From the NCBI RefSeq assembly GCF_041435355.1, contig NZ_CP108442.1:7748501-7812500 (forward strand): a DNA stretch of 64,000 bases. The letters are read 5' to 3'. The position numbers were made by a program, and so were the translations under genes. The notes under the pieces were generated by a model, which was not told the DNA's origin, ran no database searches, and was given only the letters and a program-made list of their open reading frames with translations. Shown here piece after piece: positions 43,107 to 51,530 of the stretch. The stretch comes from Streptomyces sp. NBC_01276 (GTDB lineage: Bacteria; Actinomycetota; Actinomycetes; Streptomycetales; Streptomycetaceae). The stretch's first letter is position 1; the number at the start of each line of letters is the position of its first letter.

Positions 43107-44039
43107 TCACCGGGGGCGGCCCGCCGCGCGGCGGTGTTCGTGGACGCGCAGGTGGAGGGCGGCGAGGTCCAGCAGGGGAGTGGACACGCCCAGCGCGCGG
43201 GCGCGGACGGTGAGGTCGGTCAGGACGTGGTCCGCCTCCGTGGGGGCCCCGGCGACGAGGTCACGGTAGAGGGAGGGGGTGAGCGGGGAGCCGGGGGCCG
43301 TGACGGTCGCCCGGGTGAAGGCGAGTTCGGCCTCGGGCACGGGGTGACCGGCCGCGCGCGACACCGCCGCGGCCTCGGCCAGCAGGGCGGGCCCGAGCGC
43401 GGCGCCGCCGGGAACGGCGTTGATCTCGCCGACCGTGCCGCGCATCAGGCAGGTCAGGGCGACCAGGGTGGAGATGAACACCCACTTGTGCCACATGGCC
43501 GCGACGATGTCCTCGGTCGCCGGTGAGTCGATTCCCGCCTCGGCCAGGACCCTGCGGATCCCGTCGACGCGTCCGGAGGGCCGGGCGTCCCGCTCGCCGG
43601 TCAGGATGACCGCGGGCGGCGCCATGCGCAGGATGTCGCCCTCCGCGTTCAGCGTGGTGACCACCTTCGCGACCCCGCCGAGGACCGCCGCGTCCCCCAG
43701 GGCCGCGACGAGCGCGTCGAGGTGGGCGATCCCGTTGAGCAGGGGGACGACGGCGGTGTCCGGGCCGACCGCGGGCGCGATGTCGGCCAGTGCGGCGTGC
43801 AGGGCGGTCGCCTTCACGGACAGCAGGACCAGGTCGTAGGGCCCGCCCGGGGCGTCGGCCGTCACCAGCCGCGGCGCGAGGCGGAGCTCCTCCCCCTGGC
43901 CCTCGACGCGCAGGCCCCGGGCCTCCAGGGCCTTCGCGCGCGCGGGCCGGACCAGGAAGGAGACGTCCTGGCCCGCCGTGGCGAGCCGGGCGCCGAAGAA
44001 GCCGCCGACGGCGCCCGCGCCGACCGTGAGGATCCTCAT
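43107..44039 (-). CDS. panE: 2-dehydropantoate 2-reductase (ketopantoate reductase)
   Basis: A 310-residue NADPH-dependent reductase of the PanE/ApbA family. The N-terminal NADP site GAGAVGGFFG is at 7-16; conserved segments include VKATAL, LLNGIAHLDAL and the catalytic Lys region AAMWHKWVFIS. It converts 2-dehydropantoate to pantoate in coenzyme A biosynthesis, or a related 2-keto acid. Its ATG overlaps the stop of the EamA exporter gene, so both are expressed from the promoter with the ArsR-type palindrome. Being paired with an exporter, it may instead serve a specialised metabolite. Confidence 0.85.
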   Translation of the reverse strand: MRILTVGAGAVGGFFGARLATAGQDVSFLVRPARAKALEARGLRVEGQGEELRLAPRLVTADAPGGPYDLVLLSVKATALHAALADIAPAVGPDTAVVPLLNGIAHLDALVAALGDAAVLGGVAKVVTTLNAEGDILRMAPPAVILTGERDARPSGRVDGIRRVLAEAGIDSPATEDIVAAMWHKWVFISTLVALTCLMRGTVGEINAVPGGAALGPALLAEAAAVSRAAGHPVPEAELAFTRATVTAPGSPLTPSLYRDLVAGAPTEADHVLTDLTVRARALGVSTPLLDLAALHLRVHEHRRAAGRPR

Positions 44040-45019
44040 GAGGACTGCCTTTCGTGAGAGGGAACGTGGGAGGGGAGGGGAACCGGACCGGCACCGGGAC
44101 CGTGGTCCGGTCCCTTGCGCGGGGAGCGGGGCACGTACCGGGAGACCGCCACGCCGGTCAGGCAGAGCGCCCCGCCGGCGAGGGTGAGCCAGGCCGGCAC
44201 CTCGCCCAGCAGGGCCCAGCTCAGCAGGACGACCACCGCCGGGACGGCATAGGTCGTCGCACCCAGCTTTCCGGCGGGCATCCGCGCCAGGGCGTAGGTC
44301 CACGCGGTGAAGGCGAGCGCGGTCGGCACCACACCCAGGTAGACCATGTTCAGCGTCGCGGACACGGGTGCCCCGGGCAGTTCCGTGAGCAGCCGGCCGC
44401 CGAAGGGCAGGCAGGCCGCGGTCCCGGTCAGGCAGCTGAACGCGGTGATCTGCAGGGGTGTGCCGTGCGAGAGCGCGGGCTTCTGGGCGATGACGCCGGT
44501 CGCGTAGGCGACCGCCGCGAGCAGGCAGAGCACGACTCCGAGCACCGGGGTCGAGCCGGCGTCGCCGGACGACATGGAAAGGCCCACGACCACCGCGCCG
44601 GCGAAGGACACCGCCATGCCGGCCAGCAGCCGCGGGGGCAGCGCCTCGCCGAGGAACCGGGCCGCGAGCAGCGCCATGAGGATGGGGCCGGTGTTCACGA
44701 GCAGGGACGCCGTCCCCGCGTCGACCAGCCGCTCCCCCCAGTTCAGGGCGACCGTGTAGCCGCAGAACCACACGACGCCGGACAGCAGGATGCCGGGCAG
44801 GGCCGCGCGGGGAGGCAGGCCCTGACGGCGTACGAGGAGCAGGACGGCCAGTGTCAGCGAGGCGGCCAGCAGCCGGCCGAGGGCCAGGGCGCCGGGGGAG
44901 TAGGCGGCGCCCGCGCTGCGGATGGAGACGAAGGCCGAGGCCCAGGCGAACACGGTGAAGGAGACGGCGCCGACCGTGAGGAGGCCGGCCGGAAGGAGGG
45001 GACGGGAGCGGAACGTCAT
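44036..45019 (-). CDS. EamA/DMT-family transporter
   Basis: A 327-residue inner-membrane protein with ten predicted helices in two EamA repeats; the first repeat contains FAWASAFVSIRSAG and the second LCLLAAVAYATGVIAQK. DMT proteins export or import metabolites such as amino acids, amines or nucleotide sugars. The message is probably leaderless: TAGGGT (45026-45031) lies 6 nt before the ATG. A perfect palindrome covers its -35 box. It is translationally coupled to the ketopantoate reductase. Confidence 0.88.
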   Translation of the reverse strand: MTFRSRPLLPAGLLTVGAVSFTVFAWASAFVSIRSAGAAYSPGALALGRLLAASLTLAVLLLVRRQGLPPRAALPGILLSGVVWFCGYTVALNWGERLVDAGTASLLVNTGPILMALLAARFLGEALPPRLLAGMAVSFAGAVVVGLSMSSGDAGSTPVLGVVLCLLAAVAYATGVIAQKPALSHGTPLQITAFSCLTGTAACLPFGGRLLTELPGAPVSATLNMVYLGVVPTALAFTAWTYALARMPAGKLGATTYAVPAVVVLLSWALLGEVPAWLTLAGGALCLTGVAVSRYVPRSPRKGPDHGPGAGPVPLPSHVPSHERQSS

Positions 45020-45025
45020 GCGCCC

Positions 45026-45064
45026 ACCCTAGAGGCTGAACATTTCGGTGTCGACCGAAATGTT
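45026..45064 (-). promoter_or_regulatory. EamA-panE promoter with 11-bp inverted-repeat operator
   Basis: On the minus strand TCGACA (45049-45054), a 17-bp spacer and TAGGGT (45026-45031) form the promoter. Overlapping it is the perfect palindrome AACATTTCGGT-GTCG-ACCGAAATGTT (45039-45064). Its core TTCGG-N6-CCGAA is the same as in the operator of the ArsR gene upstream (45850-45865). Confidence 0.7.
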
Positions 45065-45090
45065 GATGGACGTTGCTTCCGGATGGGGAT

Positions 45091-45846
45091 TCAGCTCCAC
45101 GCGTCGGGCGTGATCCCCAGGAGCCCGGTGAAGGCCCGCTCCCCGGCCGGCGTCACCTCCAGCGCCCGCCCGCCGCCCTCCGCGGGCACCACCCACTGCC
45201 CCTCCAGTGCCCGCGCGCGCAGCCGGGCCCCGGCCAGGCCGCCCAGGTGGCGTCGCCGCTCGGTCCAGTCCAGGCAGGAACTGACCTGCGGCCTGCGCCC
45301 CTCGCCGGTGAGGTCGACGCCGGCCGCGGCGCACCAGGCCCGCCCGTCGTCCGTCAGCTCGAACACGCCGTCCGTGCGCAGCAGTCCGCGCCGCTCCATC
45401 GCGTCGGTCACCGCCATGCCGAGCCGCCCGGCGAAGTGGTCGTAGCACGTCCGGGCGCGCGCCAGCGGGTCGGGCGCGGCGACCACGGGGACGGCGTGCG
45501 CCGCGTCCCGGCCCGGGATCGCGTACGAGGCGAGCGCGTCGACGAGGCGGGCGGTCGCCGCGTCGGCGATGCGCACGTAACGGTGCCGGCCCTGCCGCTC
45601 GGTGACGCAGATGCCCGCGTCGAGCAGCCGGACCAGGTGGCCGCTGACGGTGGACGGGGCCACGGCGGTGATCCGGGCCAGCTCGCCCGCGGTCCAGGCG
45701 CGCCCCTCCAGCAGGGTCATGCAGATGGCGGCCCGCGTCTCGTCGGCCAGGGCGGCGGCGAAGGCCGCCAGGCGGGCGGCGGGGGCCGGTGCGTCGTCCG
45801 AGGGTGTCCCGAAAGGCAATGCGTTCATCCCTCCAGAATGCCCCAT
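45091..45846 (-). CDS. ArsR-like winged-helix regulator of the EamA-panE operon
   Basis: A 251-residue regulator. The HTH (about 25-95) includes DETRAAICMTLLEGRAWTAGELAR and VAPSTVSGHLVRLLDAGIC with the wing TERQGRHRYVRI, typical of ArsR; a C-terminal domain of about 140 residues is not recognised. A start at ATG 45846 places the perfect palindrome TTCGGCAA-TTGCCGAA 3 nt upstream; ATG 45828 is also possible. The same TTCGG-N6-CCGAA core occurs in the EamA promoter, so this protein probably represses both. Confidence 0.85.
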   Translation of the reverse strand: MGHSGGMNALPFGTPSDDAPAPAARLAAFAAALADETRAAICMTLLEGRAWTAGELARITAVAPSTVSGHLVRLLDAGICVTERQGRHRYVRIADAATARLVDALASYAIPGRDAAHAVPVVAAPDPLARARTCYDHFAGRLGMAVTDAMERRGLLRTDGVFELTDDGRAWCAAAGVDLTGEGRRPQVSSCLDWTERRRHLGGLAGARLRARALEGQWVVPAEGGGRALEVTPAGERAFTGLLGITPDAWS

Positions 45847-45849
45847 CGC

Positions 45850-45865
45850 TTCGGCAATTGCCGAA
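45850..45865. promoter_or_regulatory. Operator of the ArsR-like gene
   Basis: Perfect 16-bp palindrome TTCGGCAATTGCCGAA immediately upstream of the regulator's start. It fits the TTCGG-N6-CCGAA pattern shared with the EamA promoter. Confidence 0.7.
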
Positions 45866-45940
45866 TGATCGGTGACCGGGTGCTTCCGGCGGATCGACTC
45901 GGGGCTCCCGGACCGGCCGCCCCGCTCCGGTCGGCCGGGT

Positions 45941-46495
45941 TCAGTGCCCGGCGGCGGCCTTGACCAGGGCCACGGACAGGCCGATCGCCGCGTCGAGGGC
46001 ACCGGCCAGCAGGGCGACCGTCGGACCGCTGCCCATGCGGACCCCGCCGTACCATCCCCAGCCGAAGAGGCTGGCGACGTTCACCCCGGCAGCGGCGTAC
46101 AGGGCCGTCGTCAGCTCCATCACGCCCAGGGCGGCCGAGCAGATGAGGATCAGCGGGCCGACCGCGGACAGCAGCAGCGGGCTGCCGACCCACAGCATGC
46201 GCCGCAGCTCCGCGCCGGTGGCGAGGCGGCCGTGGACCACCCGGTGGGCCTGCTGGTCGGCGACGAGGCTCGCCAGCCACAGCCCGACGGCCGCGGTGAG
46301 CACGGTGGCCGTGGCGCCGAGGACGTCGACGTGCTCGGACGCGGCCAGGCCGATCACCACGGAGATCATCGTGATGGTCGCGTACAGCCGTTCCTTCAGC
46401 CGCGCGGCGGACGCCTCGGCCGTCGCGGTGGCGGCGGTGCCGGGCCGGTCGGACCCGGCGCCGTGTCCGTCGTCGCCGACGTCCTCGTGACCCAT
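45941..46495 (-). CDS. Uncharacterised membrane protein
   Basis: A 184-residue protein with a charged N-terminus of about 35 residues and four to five hydrophobic segments (about 38-53, 58-78, 102-120, 124-145 and 155-178). The N-terminal half, around RLKERLYATITMISVVIGL, resembles small VIT-like or DUF-type membrane proteins of actinobacteria but I cannot name it. It is 40 bp downstream of the DUF1275 gene on the same strand and may be co-transcribed with it. Confidence 0.7.
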   Translation of the reverse strand: MGHEDVGDDGHGAGSDRPGTAATATAEASAARLKERLYATITMISVVIGLAASEHVDVLGATATVLTAAVGLWLASLVADQQAHRVVHGRLATGAELRRMLWVGSPLLLSAVGPLILICSAALGVMELTTALYAAAGVNVASLFGWGWYGGVRMGSGPTVALLAGALDAAIGLSVALVKAAAGH

Positions 46496-46534
46496 GGCGC
46501 CAGCGTAGACGAACGGGTCCGCCCCCTCCGGGGT

Positions 46535-47209
46535 TCAGCCGTCGGACCCGCCCGCCCTGCCCGCCGCCGTGGAGACCGCCGTCAGCAGCACCAGTACGAG
46601 CACCAGCACCCACGCCGGCCCGGGCCCGGAGTGCAGCAGGCCGCCGGCGAGGGCCCCGCAGGCGAGCACCGCCACCGACAGGGCACGCCGGCGCGCGGCC
46701 GGCCGCCGACGGTCGGCGGCCAGACCCGTCAACGTCCGCGTGACCACGGTCGTCGTCAGATCGGGCAGCCCGATCCGGTGCACCACCGCGTTCTGCAGCC
46801 CCATCCCGGCCGCCAGCGGAACGAGGACCGGGTACCGGCCGAGGTCCCACCCCAGAGCCGCCAGCGCCACCGCGACCAGCGCCGCCTGCCCGGCCACCAG
46901 AGGGGCGAACAGCCGGGCCGGCGGCCCGTCGCGCCGCCACCACCCGCCCGCCGCGGCTCCGCCCAGGAACGCGGCCAGGGCCGTCGCGGACGCGGCGGCC
47001 GACAGCCCGGCCGCACCGCTCAAGGCGAAGCCGAGGAAGACCACGTTGCCGGTCATGTTCGCCACGAACACCCGGCCGAGCCCGAGGAAACTCACCGCGT
47101 CGACCAGACCGCTGGCGAACGTCAGCACCAACAGCAGCGGCCCCAGGTGCGCGTGGGCGTGCCCCTCGGGGAAGAGCCACCCCCTCGGCCGACGCCGCTG
47201 CGCGCTCAC
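46535..47209 (-). CDS. YoaK/DUF1275-family membrane protein
   Basis: A 224-residue polytopic protein of the DUF1275 family. Diagnostic segments are TFASGLVDAVSFLGLGRVFVANMTGN near the N-terminus (positions about 30-55) and AGMGLQNAVVHRIGLPDLTTTVVTRTLTGL. Six hydrophobic helices. The family's function is not known. It is probably in one transcript with the small membrane protein downstream. Confidence 0.88.
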   Translation of the reverse strand: MSAQRRRPRGWLFPEGHAHAHLGPLLLVLTFASGLVDAVSFLGLGRVFVANMTGNVVFLGFALSGAAGLSAAASATALAAFLGGAAAGGWWRRDGPPARLFAPLVAGQAALVAVALAALGWDLGRYPVLVPLAAGMGLQNAVVHRIGLPDLTTTVVTRTLTGLAADRRRPAARRRALSVAVLACGALAGGLLHSGPGPAWVLVLVLVLLTAVSTAAGRAGGSDG

Positions 47210-47344
47210 CCCGTACCCCTCCGGGAAGGCCCCGCGTCGGCGTCCATGCCCACCAGTGGATCATCCGGGCGCGGGGGCCGCGACCGGCGCGCGCGCCGCC
47301 GCCGGGCCCCGCGGCCCGGCCCCGACGCCGTGCCCCGCGGCCGC

Positions 47345-47731
47345 TCAGGGGCGAAAACGCAGCGGGTGGTCCGCGGGCACCTCCACGACGGCGATCCGTA
47401 CGCCGTCCGGGTCGGCGATCCACATCTCGATCAGCCCCCACGGCTCGCGCACCGGGGGCCGCAGCACCTGCGCACCCCGGCCGCTCAGCTCCTCGTACGC
47501 CGCCCGGACGTCCGCGACCTGCAGCCACAAGCGGAGCCCGGGCGCGGGCGGTTCGTCGGCGCGGCCCGACACCTCCAGGAAGCCGCCGCCGAGGAAGTAG
47601 ACCGTGCCCCGCTCCGGACCCGTGCCGAACTCGCGGTAGACGGAGAGACCGAGCGTGTCCCCGTAGAAGGTCCGCGACCGCTCGGGATCGGTGGGGCGCA
47701 GCAGAATGCGGCTGCCCAGTACGTGCACCAT
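47345..47731 (-). CDS. VOC (glyoxalase/bleomycin-resistance-like) protein
   Basis: A 128-residue protein of the vicinal-oxygen-chelate superfamily with one complete beta-alpha-beta3 module pair: ILLRPTDPERSRTFYGDTLGLSVY, then VADVRAAYEELSGRGA and IADPDGVRIAVVE. Conserved Glu/His positions compatible with a metal site are present (FLEVSG, AVVEVP). Function cannot be narrowed: isomerase, dioxygenase or drug-binding protein. Confidence 0.85.
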   Translation of the reverse strand: MVHVLGSRILLRPTDPERSRTFYGDTLGLSVYREFGTGPERGTVYFLGGGFLEVSGRADEPPAPGLRLWLQVADVRAAYEELSGRGAQVLRPPVREPWGLIEMWIADPDGVRIAVVEVPADHPLRFRP

Positions 47732-47781
47732 GCTCCGGACTTCCCTTCGCTCACCCGTGCTCCCGACAGCCTGGCACGTCC

Positions 47782-48165
47782 CTACGGCCCCTCGTCGTAG
47801 GTGCCCGCCTCGATTTCGAGGGCCAGTTCCTGGAGCACCTCGATCGAGGAGAGGTCCGTACGGCCGTTGTCGTGCGCGATCGCCAGGCTGGTGAACGCCA
47901 GGCTGAACCCGGAGACCATCGTGTGCAGGGCCGGGCCCAGCGCCTGGGCCACCAGGGCCGCCACCTGCTGCGGGGAGGCGTCGGCGGGGACGCTGATCGA
48001 CGGCAGCATTTCGTTCAGCAGCGTCGTGGCCACACCGGCCGTGGCCGCCGGACCGTCCCCGTGGCCGTCTCCGGTGGCGTCCTGCCCGCCTTCGACGGCC
48101 CGGCGGATGTCCTGGGCCTCGGTGAGGATGCCGATCACCCGCTTGAGTACCTCTGCGCGTTCCAT
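47782..48165 (-). CDS. Uncharacterised 127-residue protein
   Basis: Not recognised. Mostly helical and acidic, without signal peptide or membrane segment: helices near 1-25, 42-52, 62-95 and 106-120. The frame has strong GC3 bias. A -10 element (minus-strand TACGCT, 48173-48178) ends 7 nt before the ATG and there is no Shine-Dalgarno sequence, so the message is probably leaderless. It is divergent from the SixA gene. Confidence 0.65.
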   Translation of the reverse strand: MERAEVLKRVIGILTEAQDIRRAVEGGQDATGDGHGDGPAATAGVATTLLNEMLPSISVPADASPQQVAALVAQALGPALHTMVSGFSLAFTSLAIAHDNGRTDLSSIEVLQELALEIEAGTYDEGP

Positions 48166-48271
48166 CCTGCGCAGCGTAGTCCCGGGCCCGTCGAGCGCGT
48201 GTGGGAGTGCGCACCTTCCCGGGCCACCGCACCATGACCGTGTACCCGTACCCGCGGCGAAGGAGACGGCC

Positions 48272-48832
48272 ATGCCCTCGGGCCCCGCGCCACACACGAC
48301 GTCCTCGGCCTCCGCAGGGGCCTCCGGGTGCCGGCTGCTGCTGGTGCGGCACGCCAAGGCCGTGCCGAAGGAGGAGTCGGTCGAGGACATCGAGCGTGCC
48401 CTGAGCGAGAGCGGCAGGGCCGACGCCGCGCGGACGGGCCGGTGGCTGGCGGAGTCCGGATTCACACCCGCCCTGGTCCTGGTCTCCCCGGCGCGCCGCA
48501 CGCGGCAGACCTGGCAGCTGATGGCCCCGGCGCTGGCCGACCCCCCGGACGCCGTGCACGACGGGCGGCTGTACTCCGCGGCGCCGAACGCGATGGTCAC
48601 CGTACTGGCGCAACGGGCGGCGGGGCTCGGGTGCGTGGCCCTGATCGGCCACAATCCCGGCGTGCAGGAGATGGCTTCGGCCCTGTGCGGGTCCGGCGGC
48701 CCCGGACTGCCGGAGGCACTGGGGGCGGGCTTCCCGACGGCGGGGGTCGCCGTCGTCGACCTCGCGGGCGGTTGGGACGCCCTGACCCCCGGCACGGGGA
48801 CCCTGACGGCCTTCTGGGCACCGGGCCGCTGA
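48272..48832 (+). CDS. sixA: SixA-type phosphohistidine phosphatase
   Basis: A 186-residue histidine phosphatase. The catalytic RHG-like motif is LVRHAKA (His27), with the second Arg in VSPARRTRQTW and the second His in LIGHNPGVQE, the pattern of SixA proteins that dephosphorylate HPt-domain phosphohistidine or small phosphoesters. No signal peptide. The ATG has AAGGAGA about 7 nt upstream. The in vivo substrate is not visible. Confidence 0.88.
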   Translation: MPSGPAPHTTSSASAGASGCRLLLVRHAKAVPKEESVEDIERALSESGRADAARTGRWLAESGFTPALVLVSPARRTRQTWQLMAPALADPPDAVHDGRLYSAAPNAMVTVLAQRAAGLGCVALIGHNPGVQEMASALCGSGGPGLPEALGAGFPTAGVAVVDLAGGWDALTPGTGTLTAFWAPGR

Positions 48833-48999
48833 TCCGCCCCTTCCTCACGTGGTCCGCGTACCGGCTCCCCGGGGCGGCCCCGTACGGGTGATGATCGTCC
48901 GAGCGCGACGGACGGGGCGCGCCGGCCTGACATTTCGCGGCCGTGTTCCGTCGAAGACGGTGAGACGCCCGCAGACCGAACGAGGAAGCCGACGAGACC

Positions 49000-49950
49000 A
49001 TGACCATCCGATCCCACCGCGAGCCCGAGTGCCCCACCGATCCGGCCCTGAGCGCGATCATGAGCGAGCGCCGGCAGCTGATCAACCTCGCCTACCGGCT
49101 CCTCGGCTCCCTGGCCGAGGCCGAGGACGCCGTGCAGGAGACCTACACCCGCTGGTACGCCATGTCCCGCGAGCGGCAGGAGGCCGTCGAGTCGCCCGGC
49201 GCCTGGCTGACGAAGGTGGCCGGCCGCATCTGCCTCGACGTGCTCGGATCGGCGCGGGCGCGGCGCGAGAGCTACGTGGGCGAGTGGATACCGGAGCCGC
49301 TGCCCGACCGCGCGGAATGGGCGGCCGGGCGGCCCGGTGACGGCGGGGGACACCCGGCGGACCCGGCCGACCGGGTCACCCTGGACGAGTCGGTCGACAT
49401 GGCCTTCCTGGTCGTACTGGAATCGATGACCCCGGCCGAACGGGTCGCGTTCATCCTGCACGACGTCTTCCGCTACCCGTTCGCCGAAGTGGCCGCGATC
49501 GTCGGCCGTACGCCGGCGGCGTGCCGTCAGCTGGCCGCGTCGGCCCGCCGCCGCATCGGCGCCGCACCGGCTCCCGTGTCCCGGGCGACGGAGCGGGCGG
49601 GCGTCATCAGGGACTTCAAGCAGGCGTGGGAGGCCAAGGACATCGCCGCCCTCGTCGCCCTGCTCGACCCGACGGCCACGATGACCGCCGACGGTGGCGG
49701 CCGGGTCGGCGCGGTGCTGCGTCCGGTCGTGGGCGGTGAGCGGATCGCCCGGTACATCGTGGAGATGGCCGGCCGGGCACCGGCACCCGGCCTGGACCTC
49801 CTGGAACGTTCGGTCAACGGAAGCCCCGGTCTGGTCGCCCAGTACGGCGGTGCCACGGTGACGGTCGCCGCGTTCGCCGTCGCGGACGGCCGGATCACGC
49901 ACATCTGGGTGGTGCGCAACCCCGAGAAGCTCCGGCCGTGGAGCGCGTGA
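49000..49950 (+). CDS. ECF41-type RNA polymerase sigma factor with SnoaL-like C-terminus
   Basis: A 316-residue sigma-70 factor. Region 2 is in QLINLAYRLLGSLAEAEDAVQE and region 4 in TPAERVAFILHDVFRYPFAE with the HTH around VGRTPAACRQLAASARRR. A C-terminal NTF2/SnoaL-like domain carries DGGGR and NPEKL, which match the two motifs (DGGGK and NPDKL type) described for the ECF41 group, where this domain regulates the factor in place of an anti-sigma protein. The usual COE oxidoreductase partner is not adjacent. TGACATT and CGTC upstream resemble, imperfectly, the ECF41 promoter. Confidence 0.9.
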   Translation: MTIRSHREPECPTDPALSAIMSERRQLINLAYRLLGSLAEAEDAVQETYTRWYAMSRERQEAVESPGAWLTKVAGRICLDVLGSARARRESYVGEWIPEPLPDRAEWAAGRPGDGGGHPADPADRVTLDESVDMAFLVVLESMTPAERVAFILHDVFRYPFAEVAAIVGRTPAACRQLAASARRRIGAAPAPVSRATERAGVIRDFKQAWEAKDIAALVALLDPTATMTADGGGRVGAVLRPVVGGERIARYIVEMAGRAPAPGLDLLERSVNGSPGLVAQYGGATVTVAAFAVADGRITHIWVVRNPEKLRPWSA

Positions 49951-50013
49951 CGGGGCTCTGAGGCGCGGGCCGGCCCGGATCGAGGACATCGCCCGCGCCC
50001 CCGGCCGCAGTCG

Positions 50014-50499
50014 TCAGGCGCGGTCGACGAAGTGCACGTCGTACCGCTCCTGTTCGGGGAGCAGGTCGTCGAAGGACTGGAGGCCGTGCTGGACGCGGCC
50101 GAGCGCCCGGAAGTAGTCGAACCGCTCGACCGCCGGGCCCAGGACGGCCAGCAGCTCGGCCGGTCCGTCCGCCGTGGCGCCGAAGGCGTGCGGCAGGCCC
50201 GGCGGGACCAGGACCGTGCCCCCAGCGCCGACCGTCTCGACGGCGCCGTCCAGCCGGAACTCCACCGTTCCGGCGAGTACGTGGAACAGTTCCGCCGAGC
50301 GGGCGTGGAAGTGCGGCCGGGCGCCGGCCGCGCCGGGCCCCAGGGCCAGCCGGTTGGCGCCGAGCGGGGCGCCGTCCGTCAGCAGCGTGAACCCGCCGCC
50401 GTGCGGCAGGGGCACGTACTCGGCGTCCTCCGCCCGGACGACCACCGCCACCGCCGTGGCCGTTCCCGCGCTCCGTTTCCCGTCCGCCGTCATGTCCAT
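50014..50499 (-). CDS. Cupin-domain protein
   Basis: A 161-residue single-domain cupin. Metal-binding motif 1 is PHFHARSAELFHVLAG (three His and a Glu) and motif 2 is PPGLPHAFG. Such small cupins bind a metal and may be dioxygenases, isomerases or sensors; the reaction is not known. It is divergent from a LysR regulator, which is probably its regulator. The ATG is preceded by GGAGAGGA. Confidence 0.85.
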   Translation of the reverse strand: MDMTADGKRSAGTATAVAVVVRAEDAEYVPLPHGGGFTLLTDGAPLGANRLALGPGAAGARPHFHARSAELFHVLAGTVEFRLDGAVETVGAGGTVLVPPGLPHAFGATADGPAELLAVLGPAVERFDYFRALGRVQHGLQSFDDLLPEQERYDVHFVDRA

Positions 50500-50584
50500 G
50501 GGTCCTCTCCTCCGTACCGGTTCGACGTCTCCATTCGACCCGGGGAAGAGGCCGCGAACCAGAGCCGTTTGCGCACTGCAGCGA

Positions 50585-50597
50585 TCATCGATCGTGA
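50585..50597. promoter_or_regulatory. LysR box candidate
   Basis: TCATCGATCGTGA (50585-50597) has the T-N11-A form of LysR sites and lies 26 bp before the lysR start in the divergent spacer with the cupin gene. An inverted pair TCCATTCG (50530-50537) and CGAATGGA (50598-50605) flanks it. Confidence 0.4.
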
Positions 50598-50623
50598 CGA
50601 ATGGACGCATGAGGGGGAGCGGG

Positions 50624-51511
50624 ATGGAACTGCGGCAACTTCGGTACTTCGTGGCGGTGGCGGAGGAGGGCGGTTTCGCCCGCGCGGCCGAACGGCTCCA
50701 CATCGTCCAGTCCGCGGTCAGCCAGCAGGTGCGCCGCCTCGAACGGGAACTCGGCCTCACCCTCTTCGAGCGGTCCACCCGGCGGGTGTCCCTCACCGTG
50801 GCCGGCGAACGGCTGCTGCCGGAGGCGAGGGCGGTGCTCGACGCCGCCGAGCGGACCCGGCGCGTGGCGGCGGACCTCGCCTCCGCGGGCACCGGCACCC
50901 TGCGCCTGGGCACCGTGCGCGGGCCGGGGCAGAGGGTCTACCGGCTCCTGGCCCGGCTGGCCGAACTGGCCCCGGAAGTCCGGGTGCGGGTCCGCAGCCT
51001 GACGGTCTCCGAGCGGCTCGCCGCCGTCCGTACCGGAGCCCTGGATGCCGCCCTGGTACGCGCCCTGCCCGCGGCCCCCGGTCTGGAACTGTTCCCGCTC
51101 TGGGAGGACCCCTTGTACGTGGCCCTCCCCGCCGGGCATCCGGCCGCCGCCCTGCCGCGGCCCGCGCTGCGGGACCTGGCGGACCTCCCGCTGCGGCTGG
51201 CGGCCCGCGAGCGCAACGCGCCCTTCCACGACCTGGTGACGGCCGCGCTGCGGGCGGCCACGGGCGCCGCCCCGCCGGCCGGTCCGCCGTTCACCGACCT
51301 CCAGGACACCCTCACCGCGATCGGGGCGGAAGGCGAGCGGGCCCCCTCCTGGACGGTCTTCTACCAGGTGAGCAGCCTTCCCGAGGTCGCCGGCACGGCC
51401 ATTCGCCCACTGGCGGCCCCGGGCGTCACGACCTCCCTCGCCGTCCTGCCCGGCCCACCGGGGGCCGCCCTGCGCGCGCTCCTGGCGGCGGCGGCCCCGC
51501 CCGGCGCCTGA
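50624..51511 (+). CDS. LysR-family transcriptional regulator
   Basis: A 295-residue regulator. The N-terminal HTH is the LysR type, MELRQLRYFVAVAEEGGFAR then VQSAVSQQVRRLERELG, followed by the periplasmic-binding-like effector domain. It is divergent from the cupin gene; LysR proteins commonly activate such a neighbour. The ATG has GGGGGAGC upstream. Confidence 0.9.
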   Translation: MELRQLRYFVAVAEEGGFARAAERLHIVQSAVSQQVRRLERELGLTLFERSTRRVSLTVAGERLLPEARAVLDAAERTRRVAADLASAGTGTLRLGTVRGPGQRVYRLLARLAELAPEVRVRVRSLTVSERLAAVRTGALDAALVRALPAAPGLELFPLWEDPLYVALPAGHPAAALPRPALRDLADLPLRLAARERNAPFHDLVTAALRAATGAAPPAGPPFTDLQDTLTAIGAEGERAPSWTVFYQVSSLPEVAGTAIRPLAAPGVTTSLAVLPGPPGAALRALLAAAAPPGA

Positions 51512-51530
51512 CGGGGCGGGGGCCCGTCGC

